From Ancylobacter dichloromethanicus (GTDB taxonomy: Bacteria; Pseudomonadota; Alphaproteobacteria; Rhizobiales; Xanthobacteraceae), in NCBI RefSeq assembly GCF_018390645.1, contig NZ_JAHBGC010000050.1:1-64000 (forward strand): DNA of 64,000 bases, written 5' to 3'. The notes below the pieces were generated by a model that saw nothing but the letters and a program-made list of their open reading frames with translations, made no database searches and was not told the DNA's origin. The stretch's first letter is position 1. Every line of letters begins with the position of its first letter. Both the position numbers and the translations under genes were made by a program. Positions 23,553 to 32,155 of this stretch are shown in pieces.

Positions 23553-24110
23553 ATGGGACTATTGACCTTCAGCATCAACGTCACCCTGGACGGCTGCGTC
23601 GACCACCAGGAGGGAATTGCCGACGACGAGACGCACGCGTTCTTCACCCGCCTTATGGACGAGGGCGGGGCGATGCTGTGGGGCCGCATCACCTACGAGA
23701 TGATGGAGAGCTACTGGCCGGCGGTCGCTCGCGGCGAGGAGAAGGCGCCGCCGGCGATACGCGAGTGGGCGGTCAAGCTGGAGGCCAAGCCGAAGTACGT
23801 GGTGTCGTCGACGCGAAAGGCCTTCCCGTGGACCAACAGCCACCACATCGCCGGCGACCTGCGCACGGGCGTGCAGAGGCTCAAGGACGCGACCCCGGCC
23901 GGCGTGCTCCTGGGTAGCGGCAAGCTCGCGACCGAGCTGGACCGGCTGGATCTGATCGACGAGTACAATCTCCTCGTCCACCCCCGGATCGCCGGCCACG
24001 GCCCAACCCTCTACCAGAGCGGTCTGCCCAGCACGCGACGGCTCGAGCTGATCTCGGCCATGCCGCTCCGCAGCGGCGCCGTCGCCATGCATTACCGGCG
24101 CGCCCGCTAA
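23553..24110 (+). CDS. Dihydrofolate reductase family protein (RibD C-terminal type)
   Basis: The 185-residue protein begins MGLLTFSINVTLDGCVDHQ and contains LWGRITYEMMESYWP, KYVVSSTRKAFPW and GVLLGSGKLATELDRLDLIDE, all typical of the RibD C-terminal/DHFR-like reductase family that binds NADPH. These stand-alone members are common and mostly uncharacterised; a role in folate or riboflavin synthesis should not be assumed. The ribosome binding site is weak. It stands alone between the IS630 scar and the DUF1232 gene. Confidence 0.85.
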   Translation: MGLLTFSINVTLDGCVDHQEGIADDETHAFFTRLMDEGGAMLWGRITYEMMESYWPAVARGEEKAPPAIREWAVKLEAKPKYVVSSTRKAFPWTNSHHIAGDLRTGVQRLKDATPAGVLLGSGKLATELDRLDLIDEYNLLVHPRIAGHGPTLYQSGLPSTRRLELISAMPLRSGAVAMHYRRAR

Positions 24111-24293
24111 TCCAGAGCAACCTCTTCGCGCTCAGCTCGCGCGCCTGCGCGTGTAGGAAGCCTTCTCGCCGCGCAACACGGCATGCCCGCTGCTGCCATG
24201 GAAGCTCGGTTGATCAGGCCGGAGGCCTTGTGGGCAATGGCGGCTTCCCTACCCGTTGCTGACTCTTTGGTCCAGTGCGAGAGTAGAGCCCGC

Positions 24294-24671
24294 ATGTTGG
24301 AACGAATGAAGCACTGGGCACGCCGGCTAAAGCGTGATGTCGTCGCGCTATGGATTGCTGCCCGTGATCCGCGTACACCTTGGGTGGCGACGGTGGTTGC
24401 AGCAGCAGTGGCAGCCTACGCCCTGAGCCCGATCGACCTGATTCCTGACTTCATTCCGATACTTGGCTATCTGGACGACTTGCTGATCGTACCGGCTGGT
24501 ATTGCACTGGCCGTCCACCTGATCCCTTCGGCAATCATGGCCGACTTCCGGAGGAAGGCCGACGAGCGCGCAGATCGTCCGCGAAGCGTTGTAGCGGCTG
24601 CGGTTATTGTTTTCGTCTGGGTGTTGGGCCTGGCAGCAGTGGGCTTCGGGGCTGCACGGCATTTCCGCTAA
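24294..24671 (+). CDS. DUF1232 (YkvA-like) membrane protein
   Basis: The 125-residue protein contains DPRTPWVATVVAAAVAAYAL followed by SPIDLIPDFIPILGYLDDLL, the DUF1232 signature, and a second hydrophobic segment at the C terminus (VIVFVWVLGLAAVGFG). The start MLERMKHWARRLK gives a basic amphipathic N terminus; ATG 24306 is an alternative and an upstream ATG at 24183 is unlikely. Function is unknown across the family. It is convergent with mntP. Confidence 0.85.
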   Translation: MLERMKHWARRLKRDVVALWIAARDPRTPWVATVVAAAVAAYALSPIDLIPDFIPILGYLDDLLIVPAGIALAVHLIPSAIMADFRRKADERADRPRSVVAAAVIVFVWVLGLAAVGFGAARHFR

Positions 24672-24711
24672 CGTGCACCCATAGTAGTTGGAACGCCTGC
24701 TTGTCGCCTCG

Positions 24712-25278
24712 TCAGCCTGCCATCAGGTGGCTGTGTAGGATCGAGATGCCGAGGCCGACGAGCGCCATGCCGCCAACACGCTCGGCCCATCGACCGAACT
24801 TCGCCCCGATCAGGTTGCCTGCCATCATGCCCCCGGTCGACATTAGGAACGTCGCGAAACCGATCGCGAGCGCGACGACGATGATGTTCACGTCTAGAAA
24901 GGCGAGCGACACGCCGACGGCCATCGCATCGATGCTGGTGCCAACTGCGGTCGCCATCAGAGCCCACAGCGTGTTGCCCTGGGATGCCTCTGCGCGTTCT
25001 GCCGCAGGCTTCAACGAGTGCAGGAACATGCGTCCGCCGACGATGCCGAGCAGCACGAATGCGATCCAATGATCGACGGCCGCGACATACTGGCTTGCGG
25101 CTAGGCCAGCGGCCCAGCCGATGAGCGGCGTGATCGCCTCGACGGTGCCGAAGACGGCACCGGTGCGGAGTGCCTCAGCGAAGCGAGGTCGCTGCACCGC
25201 AGCTCCCCGACCAATCGAAGCCAATAGGGCGTCGACGGACATGCCCACGGCGAGCACTGCGATAGAAACAGGTGACAT
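24712..25278 (-). CDS. mntP: Manganese efflux pump MntP
   Basis: The 188-residue protein has six membrane segments in two repeated halves, each with the family's acidic motif: [14 protein letters not shown] in the first and [12 protein letters not shown] in the second. MntP exports Mn2+ and protects against manganese overload. The start [12 protein letters not shown] is chosen because the frame upstream runs into the riboswitch leader. The leader carries a yybP-ykoY-type element, which senses Mn2+ and controls mntP genes in many bacteria, so the assignment of function and regulation support each other. Confidence 0.92.
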   Translation of the reverse strand: MSPVSIAVLAVGMSVDALLASIGRGAAVQRPRFAEALRTGAVFGTVEAITPLIGWAAGLAASQYVAAVDHWIAFVLLGIVGGRMFLHSLKPAAERAEASQGNTLWALMATAVGTSIDAMAVGVSLAFLDVNIIVVALAIGFATFLMSTGGMMAGNLIGAKFGRWAERVGGMALVGLGISILHSHLMAG

Positions 25279-25329
25279 GACATTCTCTTGCGCGGACCGA
25301 GGAACGGACGGATTTCGAGCCATATCCGC

Positions 25330-25443
25330 GAGGACACGCCGTCACGGTCTCGCTTGGCCGAACTGATCCGGCTGGTCGCACCACGCAGTTCTCGCCGCGA
25401 GCGTGTTGATACGACCGCACGCCAAAGCGTGCCGCTACTCCCC
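25330..25443 (-). promoter_or_regulatory. yybP-ykoY family manganese riboswitch upstream of mntP
   Basis: Transcribed on the minus strand, the leader has the conserved GGGGAGTAGC (25434-25443 read in reverse), a hairpin GCACGC-TTTG-GCGTGC next to it, a long stem with outer pair GGTCG/CGACC enclosing ATCAACACG and GCGTG, and the second conserved loop ending GCGAGACC at about 25346-25354. These two conserved loops, brought together by the helices, form the Mn2+ site of yybP-ykoY elements. The 3' edge is about 50 bases before the mntP start. Exact boundaries are approximate. Confidence 0.8.
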
Positions 25444-25698
25444 GATGCCTGCGATCTAATGGAAGGTCTCTTTAATGTCAATAATGCAATCTTTTCAATT
25501 GTTTAGAATTGAGAGGCATTAGCAATAAGTGTTCAACCGTGTCTGGTATCTGTGCGAAGTCGAACGACCGTTCCCCACCCTTCCTGCGACATTCGGAATT
25601 TCTGCTTCGGGGCAGGGTCAGAACGCCCTTCCACGACCGGGACGGAGGTTTCTGCGCGGGTACCAAGCGTCAGATTCTATCCACAACATTCGTTTAGC

Positions 25699-26196
25699 TC
25701 ACTTGAAGGAAGGATGTTTGTTAGGGAGCTGCAGGTCCTCGTTGGCCCTCGCAATTTCCGCATCGAACGCATCATGATGATCGCCGTGGCTACTGACGAA
25801 CTCTTTGACCGAAGACGCTGCCGATCTTTCACACCAGTTAGCAAGTCGCGCGCGTTCTTCGCTTTGCTTTGGTCCGTAGCGCTCTCTGATAGCGAGCAAC
25901 GCACCGATGCGCGCTGCATTCGCCGAACGGACCACAACTTCCGTCGCCTCAGCTTGGGGCAAACCGGAGATTACCTCGCTTCGAACGTGCAGCATGAGCT
26001 GTTGCGCATCGCCGACACTGCCTCTTGTCCTTTCTATGATCGATGGATCGTATTGAGCGCAATATACTACAAGATTGTGAGCAATATCTGCTTTCGCAAG
26101 AATTCGCACGAGACTGTCATCATCGGCGGCGAACGCTGGTGGCAAACAAGCGGAAAGTAGAATTGCGCCTGTTCCGATTTTCCACTCGCGTTTCAT
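25699..26196 (-). CDS. Secreted protein of unknown function
   Basis: The 165-residue protein begins MKREWKIGTGAILLSACLPP followed by AFA-ADDDS, a clean signal peptide. The mature part is soluble and helical, with two cysteines (VVYCAQY and ANWCERS) that could form a disulphide, and a His-rich SSHGDHHDAFDAE near the end. I do not recognise a family. It sits between the mntP leader and the copper genes and is on the same strand as the cytochrome b561 operon; 85 bases separate it from the end of that operon. The 190 bases between it and the riboswitch hold no recognisable feature. Confidence 0.7.
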   Translation of the reverse strand: MKREWKIGTGAILLSACLPPAFAADDDSLVRILAKADIAHNLVVYCAQYDPSIIERTRGSVGDAQQLMLHVRSEVISGLPQAEATEVVVRSANAARIGALLAIRERYGPKQSEERARLANWCERSAASSVKEFVSSHGDHHDAFDAEIARANEDLQLPNKHPSFK

Positions 26197-26281
26197 TGTC
26201 GAGTCCCTGGGGGCTGGCCTCTGTATTGAGCCGTCCTGATTTAGAGGACGCCAGTCAGGACCGCACCTGACCCATTCGTGG

Positions 26282-26845
26282 TCATTTCGCGGTTCGAACC
26301 CCCGTGATCATTCGACGAAGAACCTCGTCGCGCCGGATGAGATGGTGCCGGAGGGCTGCGCTCACGTGAACGACCACGACGGCGAGCAGCGACCATGTGA
26401 GAACCCGATGGATTGGGGCAAAGGCAGCGCTGTCCACGTACATCGCGGCGGTGCCAGTAATGGGCAGCGCGAAGAGCAGGCCGTACAGCAGCGCGTGACT
26501 AATCGCTGCCCCCCAACGCGTGATCTGCGAGGAGGCCGCTGGCAGCGGCGGGACACCATGAAGATATCTGAGGCCGATACGGACTACTGCGAAGGCCAGA
26601 ACAAGCCAGCCGCCCCAGGCGTGGACGCGGTGCAGGAAGAGGTCGAATGGAGCCGGCTGCATGAAGGCATGCGTCATGTGGGTGCGGGCAATGGCCCATG
26701 ACGTGGGAATCTGGGTCAGGCACAGCAGGACCACGCCCCAATGCAAGAGCCGCTGGACCACGGAATAGCCTGCTGCAGGGCGTGCAACCAAGAGCGCGCT
26801 GGTTAGCCGGCTTGCCTTCCGAATGCTCCCCGATTGTTCGTCCAT
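26282..26845 (-). CDS. Cytochrome b561 family membrane haem protein
   Basis: The 187-residue protein has four membrane helices with the histidine pattern of cytochrome b561: RLLHWGVV in helix 1, FLHRVHAWGG in helix 2, ISHALLYGLLFALPITG in helix 3 and VVVVHVSAALRHHLIRRD at the end. Such diheme proteins shuttle electrons between quinol and periplasmic partners. It follows the DUF411 gene by ten bases and is the last member of the minus-strand copper operon, so it may keep a copper protein reduced; this last point is inference. Confidence 0.88.
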   Translation of the reverse strand: MDEQSGSIRKASRLTSALLVARPAAGYSVVQRLLHWGVVLLCLTQIPTSWAIARTHMTHAFMQPAPFDLFLHRVHAWGGWLVLAFAVVRIGLRYLHGVPPLPAASSQITRWGAAISHALLYGLLFALPITGTAAMYVDSAAFAPIHRVLTWSLLAVVVVHVSAALRHHLIRRDEVLRRMITGVRTAK

Positions 26846-26855
26846 GGCTGTGCGC

Positions 26856-27329
26856 TCAGCTCGGAATCGGGCTGGCGCCGCGGAAGCGCATGAACAGGTT
26901 CGGCGTTTCGGAACCGAAAGCCATCACGTCGTAGGTCTCGGGTTCCATCCCCGCGACGTCCATGCCCGGCGATCCCACCGGCATGCCGGCAACGGCGATG
27001 CCGCGTACGGACGGACGCGCGGCCAGGAGCCGGATCAATGCCGTGGCTGGAACATGGCCTTCGAGAAGGTAGCTTTCGACCTCGGCCGTGTGGCAGGACC
27101 AGAGGGCCGAGGGAATCCCAAAGCGAACTTTGATTGCGTTCATCCTGGGCTCCTCGACGATCGTCGTGGGAAAGCCGGCCTTCGCGACGTGGTCGGCCCA
27201 AGCGCCGCAACAGGCGCAGGACGGATCCTTGTAAACCGTGACGAGAGGTTGGCCGGCGGCCCTGGCAGGGACTGGCGCGAGCAGCGTCGCGCCTGCGAGC
27301 AGGAGCACGCGTCTGCGATCCATGTTCAT
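26856..27329 (-). CDS. DUF411 periplasmic metal-binding protein
   Basis: The 157-residue protein has a signal peptide (LLLAGATLLAPVPARA) and the DUF411 signature VTVYKDPSCACCGAWADHV with three cysteines, then LWSCHTAEVESYLLEGHVPA and GIAVAGMPVGSPGM. DUF411 proteins regularly sit in copper resistance operons and are thought to bind copper; the fold is thioredoxin-like. Key cysteines, the later CH pair and the Met-rich GMPVGSPGM are all present. It is cotranscribed with the b561 gene. Confidence 0.88.
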   Translation of the reverse strand: MNMDRRRVLLLAGATLLAPVPARAAGQPLVTVYKDPSCACCGAWADHVAKAGFPTTIVEEPRMNAIKVRFGIPSALWSCHTAEVESYLLEGHVPATALIRLLAARPSVRGIAVAGMPVGSPGMDVAGMEPETYDVMAFGSETPNLFMRFRGASPIPS

Positions 27330-27349
27330 CGGGTGGTCCTCCGGGGGAG

Positions 27350-27371
27350 GGGGAGCGCCGCAGCGCTCCCC
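27350..27371. terminator. GC-rich hairpin between the CusF-like and DUF411 genes
   Basis: Arms GGGGAGCGC and GCGCTCCCC pair perfectly around the loop CGCA. It lies in the 56-base gap between two genes of the same operon and may lower expression of the downstream pair or stabilise the upstream mRNA. Confidence 0.45.
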
Positions 27372-27385
27372 GGGATAGCGAGATG

Positions 27386-27670
27386 TTAGTTCGCCTTGGC
27401 GATCTTGGTGACCGTCAGACGGCCGCTCACTCGATCGGCCTCGAACTTCACCTTGTCGCCGACCTTGACCGCTTTCAGCATGGCCGGGTCGGCGACGGCG
27501 AACACCATGGTCATGCCGTCCATGTCGAGATTCTTGATCGGCCCATGCTTGAGCGTGACCTTGCCCTGGGCCTGGTCGATCTTGGTGATCTGTCCATCGA
27601 CCGGAGCCGCCTGCGCCAAGGCGGCGGTCGAAAACGCGGAGATCGCCGCTGCCATTATAAGCTTACGCAT
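27386..27670 (-). CDS. CusF-like periplasmic copper-binding protein
   Basis: The 94-residue protein has a signal peptide (MAAAISAFSTAALAQA) and a small beta-barrel core with VDGQITKIDQAQGKVTLKHG and LDMDGMTMVFAV. CusF family proteins bind Cu+ through a His, two Met and a Trp; here the histidine (KHGPI) and MTM methionines are present, but the usual LxWPxMTM reads LDMDGMTM, so the tryptophan that caps the site is replaced. It may hand copper to the CusBA pump encoded on the other strand. It follows the cupredoxin gene by 26 bases. Confidence 0.85.
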   Translation of the reverse strand: MRKLIMAAAISAFSTAALAQAAPVDGQITKIDQAQGKVTLKHGPIKNLDMDGMTMVFAVADPAMLKAVKVGDKVKFEADRVSGRLTVTKIAKAN

Positions 27671-27695
27671 AATTATGCTCCTTTGTTGAGTGCAA

Positions 27696-28166
27696 CTACT
27701 TGACGATGATGGTGCCGGTCATGCCGGATTCCCGGTGACCGGGGATGAGGCAAGAGAAGTCGAACTCCCCGACCTTGGTGAACTTCCAGACAATTTCGCC
27801 GGTCTTCTTCGGTGCCAGGCGCTTGGCGTTGGGATCGTCATGCTCCATGTCCGGGTTCTTCATCATCTCGGCCATGTGCTTGAGGTTTCCGTCGAGCGTG
27901 CCGACGACGATCTCGTGATCGAGCTCACCATTGTTACGGATGGCGAACTTGACCTGCTCTCCCTTGCGGATGTCGATCCGGTTCGGGATGAACACCATCT
28001 TCCCGTCCGATTCGCGCATGGTGATCTGGACGGTGCGTGCCGGTTTCTTGGGATCTCCAGGCTCGCCATACGCGCGGTCATCCCCATGGGAATGGCCAGC
28101 GTCGGCCAGCGCTGCGGTCGACAGGGTAAGGGCCGCAAGCGCGGCGATCAGGAATCGTGGTTGCAC
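27696..28166 (-). CDS. Periplasmic cupredoxin (CopI-like)
   Basis: The 156-residue protein probably starts at GTG 28166, which has AAGGA nine bases upstream; the ATG at 28193 overlaps the previous gene and would spoil the signal peptide VQPRFLIAALAALTLS. After a His-rich segment (AGHSHGDD) the cupredoxin domain shows the type 1 copper ligands: NNGELDHEI and CLIPGHRESGM (Cys, His, Met). Proteins of this type protect against copper in photosynthetic and other proteobacteria (CopI). It is encoded 13 bases after the multicopper oxidase. Confidence 0.88.
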   Translation of the reverse strand: MQPRFLIAALAALTLSTAALADAGHSHGDDRAYGEPGDPKKPARTVQITMRESDGKMVFIPNRIDIRKGEQVKFAIRNNGELDHEIVVGTLDGNLKHMAEMMKNPDMEHDDPNAKRLAPKKTGEIVWKFTKVGEFDFSCLIPGHRESGMTGTIIVK

Positions 28167-28179
28167 GTAGGAATCCTTC

Positions 28180-29577
28180 TCAATGATTGCCATGGGGGGA
28201 TTTTTTGCCGGGTTTCACGACGTTGAACTCGGCGGTCCTCGACTTGTCGAGCGCGGCAGGAGGCTCGCGTTCGGCTCTTTTCGGTTCGCCCTTCCACTCA
28301 AAGGCGACCGTACCTTCCGGGTGCTTGAACCATCCCGGATCCTTGTAATCGCCGGATGCGAGCCCCTCGCGCACCTTGACGACCGAGAACATGCCGCCCA
28401 TCTCGACCGCCCCGAACTGGGCGAAGCCCGTCATCATCGGCAGGGTGTTGTCGGGCAGCGGCATCTCCATCTCGCCCATGTCCGCCATGCCGGCCGTGCC
28501 CATCGGCATGTAGTCGGGGACGAGCTTGCGGACCTTCTTGGCGAACTCCTTCTTGTCGACGCCGATGAAGTTGCGCACGTCGTGGCCCATGGCGTTCATG
28601 GTGTGATGGGACTTGTGGCAGTGGATCGCCCAATCGCCGGACTTGTCGGCGACGAAATCGAAGGCCCGCATCTGCCCGACCGCGCAGTCGATGGTGACCT
28701 CGGGCCAAGCAGCGCCCTCGGGAACCCAGCCGCCATCAGTGCACGACACCTTGAAGTCGTAGCCGTGCATGTGGATGGGGTGGTTCGTCATGGTGAGATT
28801 GCCGAACCGGATGCGGACCTTATCGCCCTTGCCGGCAACGATGTGGTCGATGCCGGGGAAGACCCGGCTGTTCCAGGTCCACATATTGAAGTTGGTCATC
28901 TCGGCGACCTTCGGCACATAGGTGCCGGGATCGATGTCGTAGGCCGCCATCAGGAACACGAAGTCCCGGTCAACGCGGCGAAATGCGGGATCCTTCGGAT
29001 GCACCACGAAGAAGCCCATCATGCCCATGGCCATCTGGACCATCTCGTCGGCATGAGGGTGGTACATGAAGGTGCCGCTCTTCTGGAGCTGAAACTCGTA
29101 GACGAAGGTCTTGCCCGGCTTGATATGCGGTTGGGTCAGCCCACCGACCCCATCCATGCCGCTCGGCAGCAACTGGCCATGCCAGTGGATGGTGGTGTGT
29201 TCCGGCAGCTTGTTGGTGACGAAGATGCGGACCTTGTCGCCCTCGACCGCCTCGATCGTCGGTCCGGGCGACTGGCCGTTATAGCCCCACAGATGGCCGA
29301 CCATGCCCGGCGAGAACTCGCGCACGACCGGTTCGGCGACGAGATGGAACTCCTTCCAGTCGCCGTTCATCCTCCAGGGCAGGGTCCAGCCATTGAGCGT
29401 GACGACGGGCTGGTAGTCCGGACCGCTCGTCGGAACGAGCGGTGGCTGCATGACCGCCTCTTTCATGGTGGCGGCTTCGGGGATCGCGGCCGCCTGGGCG
29501 CGGCCTGAGACGGCGCTTGCGCTGATCAGTGCCATGCCACCGGAGGCGCCGAGGAAATTTCGACGTGAGATCGTCAT
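28180..29577 (-). CDS. Multicopper oxidase, Tat-exported (PcoA/CopA type)
   Basis: The 465-residue protein starts with a twin-arginine signal (TISRRNFLGASGG). Copper ligands are visible in order: TTIHWHGQLLPSG, FMYHPHADEM, TNHPIHMHGYDF, and IHCHKSHHTMNAMGH with the type 1 Cys and the type 3 histidines. It oxidises Cu+ to less harmful Cu2+ in the periplasm. A Met-rich stretch MADMGEMEMPLPDNTLPMM near residue 370 may gather copper. The histidine-rich second type 3 motif is a slight variant (HCHKSHHTM). It is in the operon TolC-like, oxidase, cupredoxin, CusF-like, DUF411, b561. Confidence 0.92.
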   Translation of the reverse strand: MTISRRNFLGASGGMALISASAVSGRAQAAAIPEAATMKEAVMQPPLVPTSGPDYQPVVTLNGWTLPWRMNGDWKEFHLVAEPVVREFSPGMVGHLWGYNGQSPGPTIEAVEGDKVRIFVTNKLPEHTTIHWHGQLLPSGMDGVGGLTQPHIKPGKTFVYEFQLQKSGTFMYHPHADEMVQMAMGMMGFFVVHPKDPAFRRVDRDFVFLMAAYDIDPGTYVPKVAEMTNFNMWTWNSRVFPGIDHIVAGKGDKVRIRFGNLTMTNHPIHMHGYDFKVSCTDGGWVPEGAAWPEVTIDCAVGQMRAFDFVADKSGDWAIHCHKSHHTMNAMGHDVRNFIGVDKKEFAKKVRKLVPDYMPMGTAGMADMGEMEMPLPDNTLPMMTGFAQFGAVEMGGMFSVVKVREGLASGDYKDPGWFKHPEGTVAFEWKGEPKRAEREPPAALDKSRTAEFNVVKPGKKSPHGNH

Positions 29578-29596
29578 GATGGTCTCCTTTCTCGGG

Positions 29597-31063
29597 TCAG
29601 TTCACGCCGCCTTCGGCGGCCGCTGCCATGACGGAGCCTTCGCCAGCCGAGCCGGCTGAACTGCCTCCGCCGATGATCGCGGTCTCGAAGTCCACGGTGG
29701 CGATGAAGAAGTCGCGCTTGGCGGAGATCGCCGCGACGTTGGTGGCGATGCTTTCCCGCGCCGTCGTCAGAAGCTCGAAGACGTCGATCAGCATGCCGTT
29801 GTATTCGAGCAGGGCCTGCTCGTTGATCGTCCGGCGTAGCGGCAGAATGCTGTTCTGATACTGGCGGGCGATGTCGTAGCTGCCGCGATAGGTGAGATAG
29901 GCCGCGCGCGCTTCCGAGCGCACGTTCACGGCTTTTTCCATCAGGCGGTTGACCGCCTGCATGTAAGTCTCCCGCGATCGGCGCACGTTGACTTCGCCGC
30001 CGTCGAAGATCGGGATCTGGATTTCGAGCTCGAAGCCGCGCGGCGACGAGCTCTCCCGTACGCCGTCCACGGTCGATCGCTCGTAGTTGCCGCGCCAGCC
30101 ACCATCGAGCATGGAGATGAACCGCGTCGCCTCGGTCAGCCCGAGGGTCTTGGCCATGGCATCGAGCTCGAGGCGCGCCGCGATGAGATCGACGCGCTTT
30201 CGAATGGCATCGACTTCGACCTGCTGTGCGGTCTGGATGCGGGGCATGCCCGGGAGCTGACCCGGCAATCTGTAGTCGACGTCGGGCCCCCACAGGCCCA
30301 GGATGCGGGTCAGGGCCTCGCGGTCCGTCCCGACCTTCAATCGAGCCTGGGCAAGCTCGTTGGACACCTCTGCGTAGAAGGAACTCGCTCGCGCCTGGTC
30401 GAGCTTCTTCGCGGCGCCTGTCTCTCCGAGCTTGCGCGTGAGGTCGGCGGCTGCATCAGCCGAGACCCGTGCCTGCTCGAGGAAGGACGCGGTCTGCCGC
30501 GACGCCACAGCGCGGTAGTAGGCGCGGCGGGTCTCCGCCGCAGTGCGGAAGGTTGCCTCGATTGCCTTCTGCCGGGCGGCTTCGAACTGCGTCCTGGCGA
30601 TGTCGCTGCGGGCCGGAAGTGTCAGGAGCGCCAGGATGTTGGCGACCACGCGACGTTCGATATCCAGCGAAGCACCGGTGGAAAGCCGCTCGACCCCGAT
30701 GACCGGATTTGGCGGCAGGCTGGCCTCGACGAAGGCGGCCTCGGAAATGCCGAGCGCATTGTACTCGGCCTGAAGACCGCGATTGTTGATGAGCGCAAGC
30801 TGGACAGCGCCGTCTGCGGTCAGGGGTTTGGCCAGGAGCGCCTTGACGCGGCTCTGGACCGCGGACGCCTCGGCGGAGGACGCGATCTTCACGGTGTCCT
30901 TGCCGATCGCGGCCGAGACCTCCGCCGACACCGGGCTCATGCCGCCGTCCGGCGTGAAGGTTACGCAGCCACCCAGTGTCGTGGCGACGGCGCCGATCGC
31001 GACAAGCCGCTTCCAAGGCGGCGCAGGAAGAGGCTTCGCCTGGCTATCGATTGTGAGCGCCAT
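29597..31063 (-). CDS. TolC-family outer membrane efflux lipoprotein
   Basis: The 488-residue protein has a hydrophobic N terminus with lipobox TLGGC, so it is a lipid-anchored outer membrane factor. The body is rich in long helices with repeated TolC features (AARQKAIEATFRTAAETRRAYY, split by loop; ARASSFYAEVSNELAQARL; EIQIPIFDGGEVNVRRSRETY). It should form the outer membrane channel for the CusBA pump encoded on the opposite strand. The first codon overlaps the stop of the upstream small lipoprotein gene (TAATG), showing coupling, and the oxidase gene follows by 19 bases. Confidence 0.9.
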   Translation of the reverse strand: MALTIDSQAKPLPAPPWKRLVAIGAVATTLGGCVTFTPDGGMSPVSAEVSAAIGKDTVKIASSAEASAVQSRVKALLAKPLTADGAVQLALINNRGLQAEYNALGISEAAFVEASLPPNPVIGVERLSTGASLDIERRVVANILALLTLPARSDIARTQFEAARQKAIEATFRTAAETRRAYYRAVASRQTASFLEQARVSADAAADLTRKLGETGAAKKLDQARASSFYAEVSNELAQARLKVGTDREALTRILGLWGPDVDYRLPGQLPGMPRIQTAQQVEVDAIRKRVDLIAARLELDAMAKTLGLTEATRFISMLDGGWRGNYERSTVDGVRESSSPRGFELEIQIPIFDGGEVNVRRSRETYMQAVNRLMEKAVNVRSEARAAYLTYRGSYDIARQYQNSILPLRRTINEQALLEYNGMLIDVFELLTTARESIATNVAAISAKRDFFIATVDFETAIIGGGSSAGSAGEGSVMAAAAEGGVN

Positions 31064-31281
31064 TATTCGCCCCCCGTCTTGGGAGCGACGCGCTCATTGC
31101 GCTCGATCCAGGGTTTCGGATCGACCGGACGGTAATCAACCGTTCCCGCGGTGACGGGCGCGTAGCGCAAGGGCTTCACGCTCGAACTCGCATCGGATGG
31201 GCTCGGCCCCACCTCGATCGCGGGCGGTCCGGAACATGCGGACAGAACGACGGCGAAGGCCGTCATCAAGACAGGTTTCAT
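31063..31281 (-). CDS. Small lipoprotein at head of copper operon
   Basis: The 72-residue product starts MKPVLMTAFAVVLSACSG, a lipoprotein signal with lipobox LSAC. The mature part is Pro/Val-rich (YAPVTAGTVDYRPVDPKPW) without cysteines. Similar tiny lipoproteins precede TolC-type genes in copper operons of other proteobacteria; function is unknown. Its stop overlaps the next start codon. The ATG at 31320 would put a polar extension before the signal and is rejected. The operon promoter should lie in 31282-31459, where I see no clear CueR-type site. Confidence 0.75.
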   Translation of the reverse strand: MKPVLMTAFAVVLSACSGPPAIEVGPSPSDASSSVKPLRYAPVTAGTVDYRPVDPKPWIERNERVAPKTGGE

Positions 31282-31459
31282 GGAGATCCTCGGAATCGGC
31301 CCAGTCGGCCTGAGCGGCATGGCCGCGCGGCATCGAACAGCGATCTTCAGCGGCTGCGGAGACGCAGCGGCGAAGGCCGTCGGCAGAAACCCGAAGACGG
31401 AAACGGAGACGGATCTTGTCCGTCAGCGATCAGAGGTCGTGAAGGGAGTCGGCCGACGA

Positions 31460-31873
31460 TCAGACGTCGGCGGACCTCGGCGGGCGCTCGAGGCGCGTCG
31501 CGGACGATCCCTTTACACCCGCCTCGAGCGACGGATGATCGATGGTCCGCACAAAAGCAATGATCGCCATAGCGCATGCGCTGGCGGGAATCGCAGTGTG
31601 GCAGGCCATGGCGCAGCAGGAGTTGGATGCATCGCCGCGCTGATGTTTGGCCGCGCAGGCCGAGCCGTCTGCTTCCAGACAAGCGGAGTTCTGGGCGAGG
31701 TCGCTGTCGCCGTGCTCATGCGATCCGCTGGAATGGCTGGCTTCGATCGGCGCGTGGTGCCCTTTCCCGCCGCTCGATACCATCAAGCTGCTCGCAATGC
31801 CCCAACCCGTGCTTGTCACCGAAAAGGCGAGCACGGTCAGAAGAATCACAAAGGAACGAAGCGAGTGCATCAT
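31460..31873 (-). CDS. Small His/Cys-rich exported protein of unknown function
   Basis: The 137-residue protein starts MMHSLRSFVILLTVLAFSVT, a signal peptide or anchor, followed by His-rich GHHAPIEASHSSGSHEHGD and a cysteine cluster SACLEADGSACAAKH...SCCAMACH. The C terminus is RLERPPRS. The same layout (hydrophobic start, CC/C cluster, terminal PPR) occurs in the proteins at 32156 and 37826, all flanking the copper pumps, which suggests copper binding. It resembles the loosely defined DUF2946 group. It is transcribed away from the cusBA operon. Confidence 0.65.
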   Translation of the reverse strand: MMHSLRSFVILLTVLAFSVTSTGWGIASSLMVSSGGKGHHAPIEASHSSGSHEHGDSDLAQNSACLEADGSACAAKHQRGDASNSCCAMACHTAIPASACAMAIIAFVRTIDHPSLEAGVKGSSATRLERPPRSADV

Positions 31874-32155
31874 ATCGCATCGCAAAATACGGGCGACGCC
31901 GTGAATGGCAAGGACCATTTTGGCGTCATGTGAAAAAGCTCCGACGCTGGTGCTCGGCAGTCACACGAAAATTCCTTGCAAGGCTTCCGCTGTTGAACGC
32001 CAACCCGTGAGTACGACGTGTTAGACGGCTCAGGATGACGAAACAATTATCCACGCGACTTTGACGTGACGATGGCCGTCATTGCTGCGGTATCTGCCGA
32101 GAACGTGAACGCAATGCTCTTCCGCCGGTCAAGCCATTGTGAGATTTAGGATGCG

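Noticed and set aside
32067-32081. Inverted repeat TGACG-N5-CGTCA upstream of the cus operon as a copper operator
   Set aside because: Arms of five bases are expected by chance and match no copper regulator consensus I know; no CopR or CusR gene is visible nearby.
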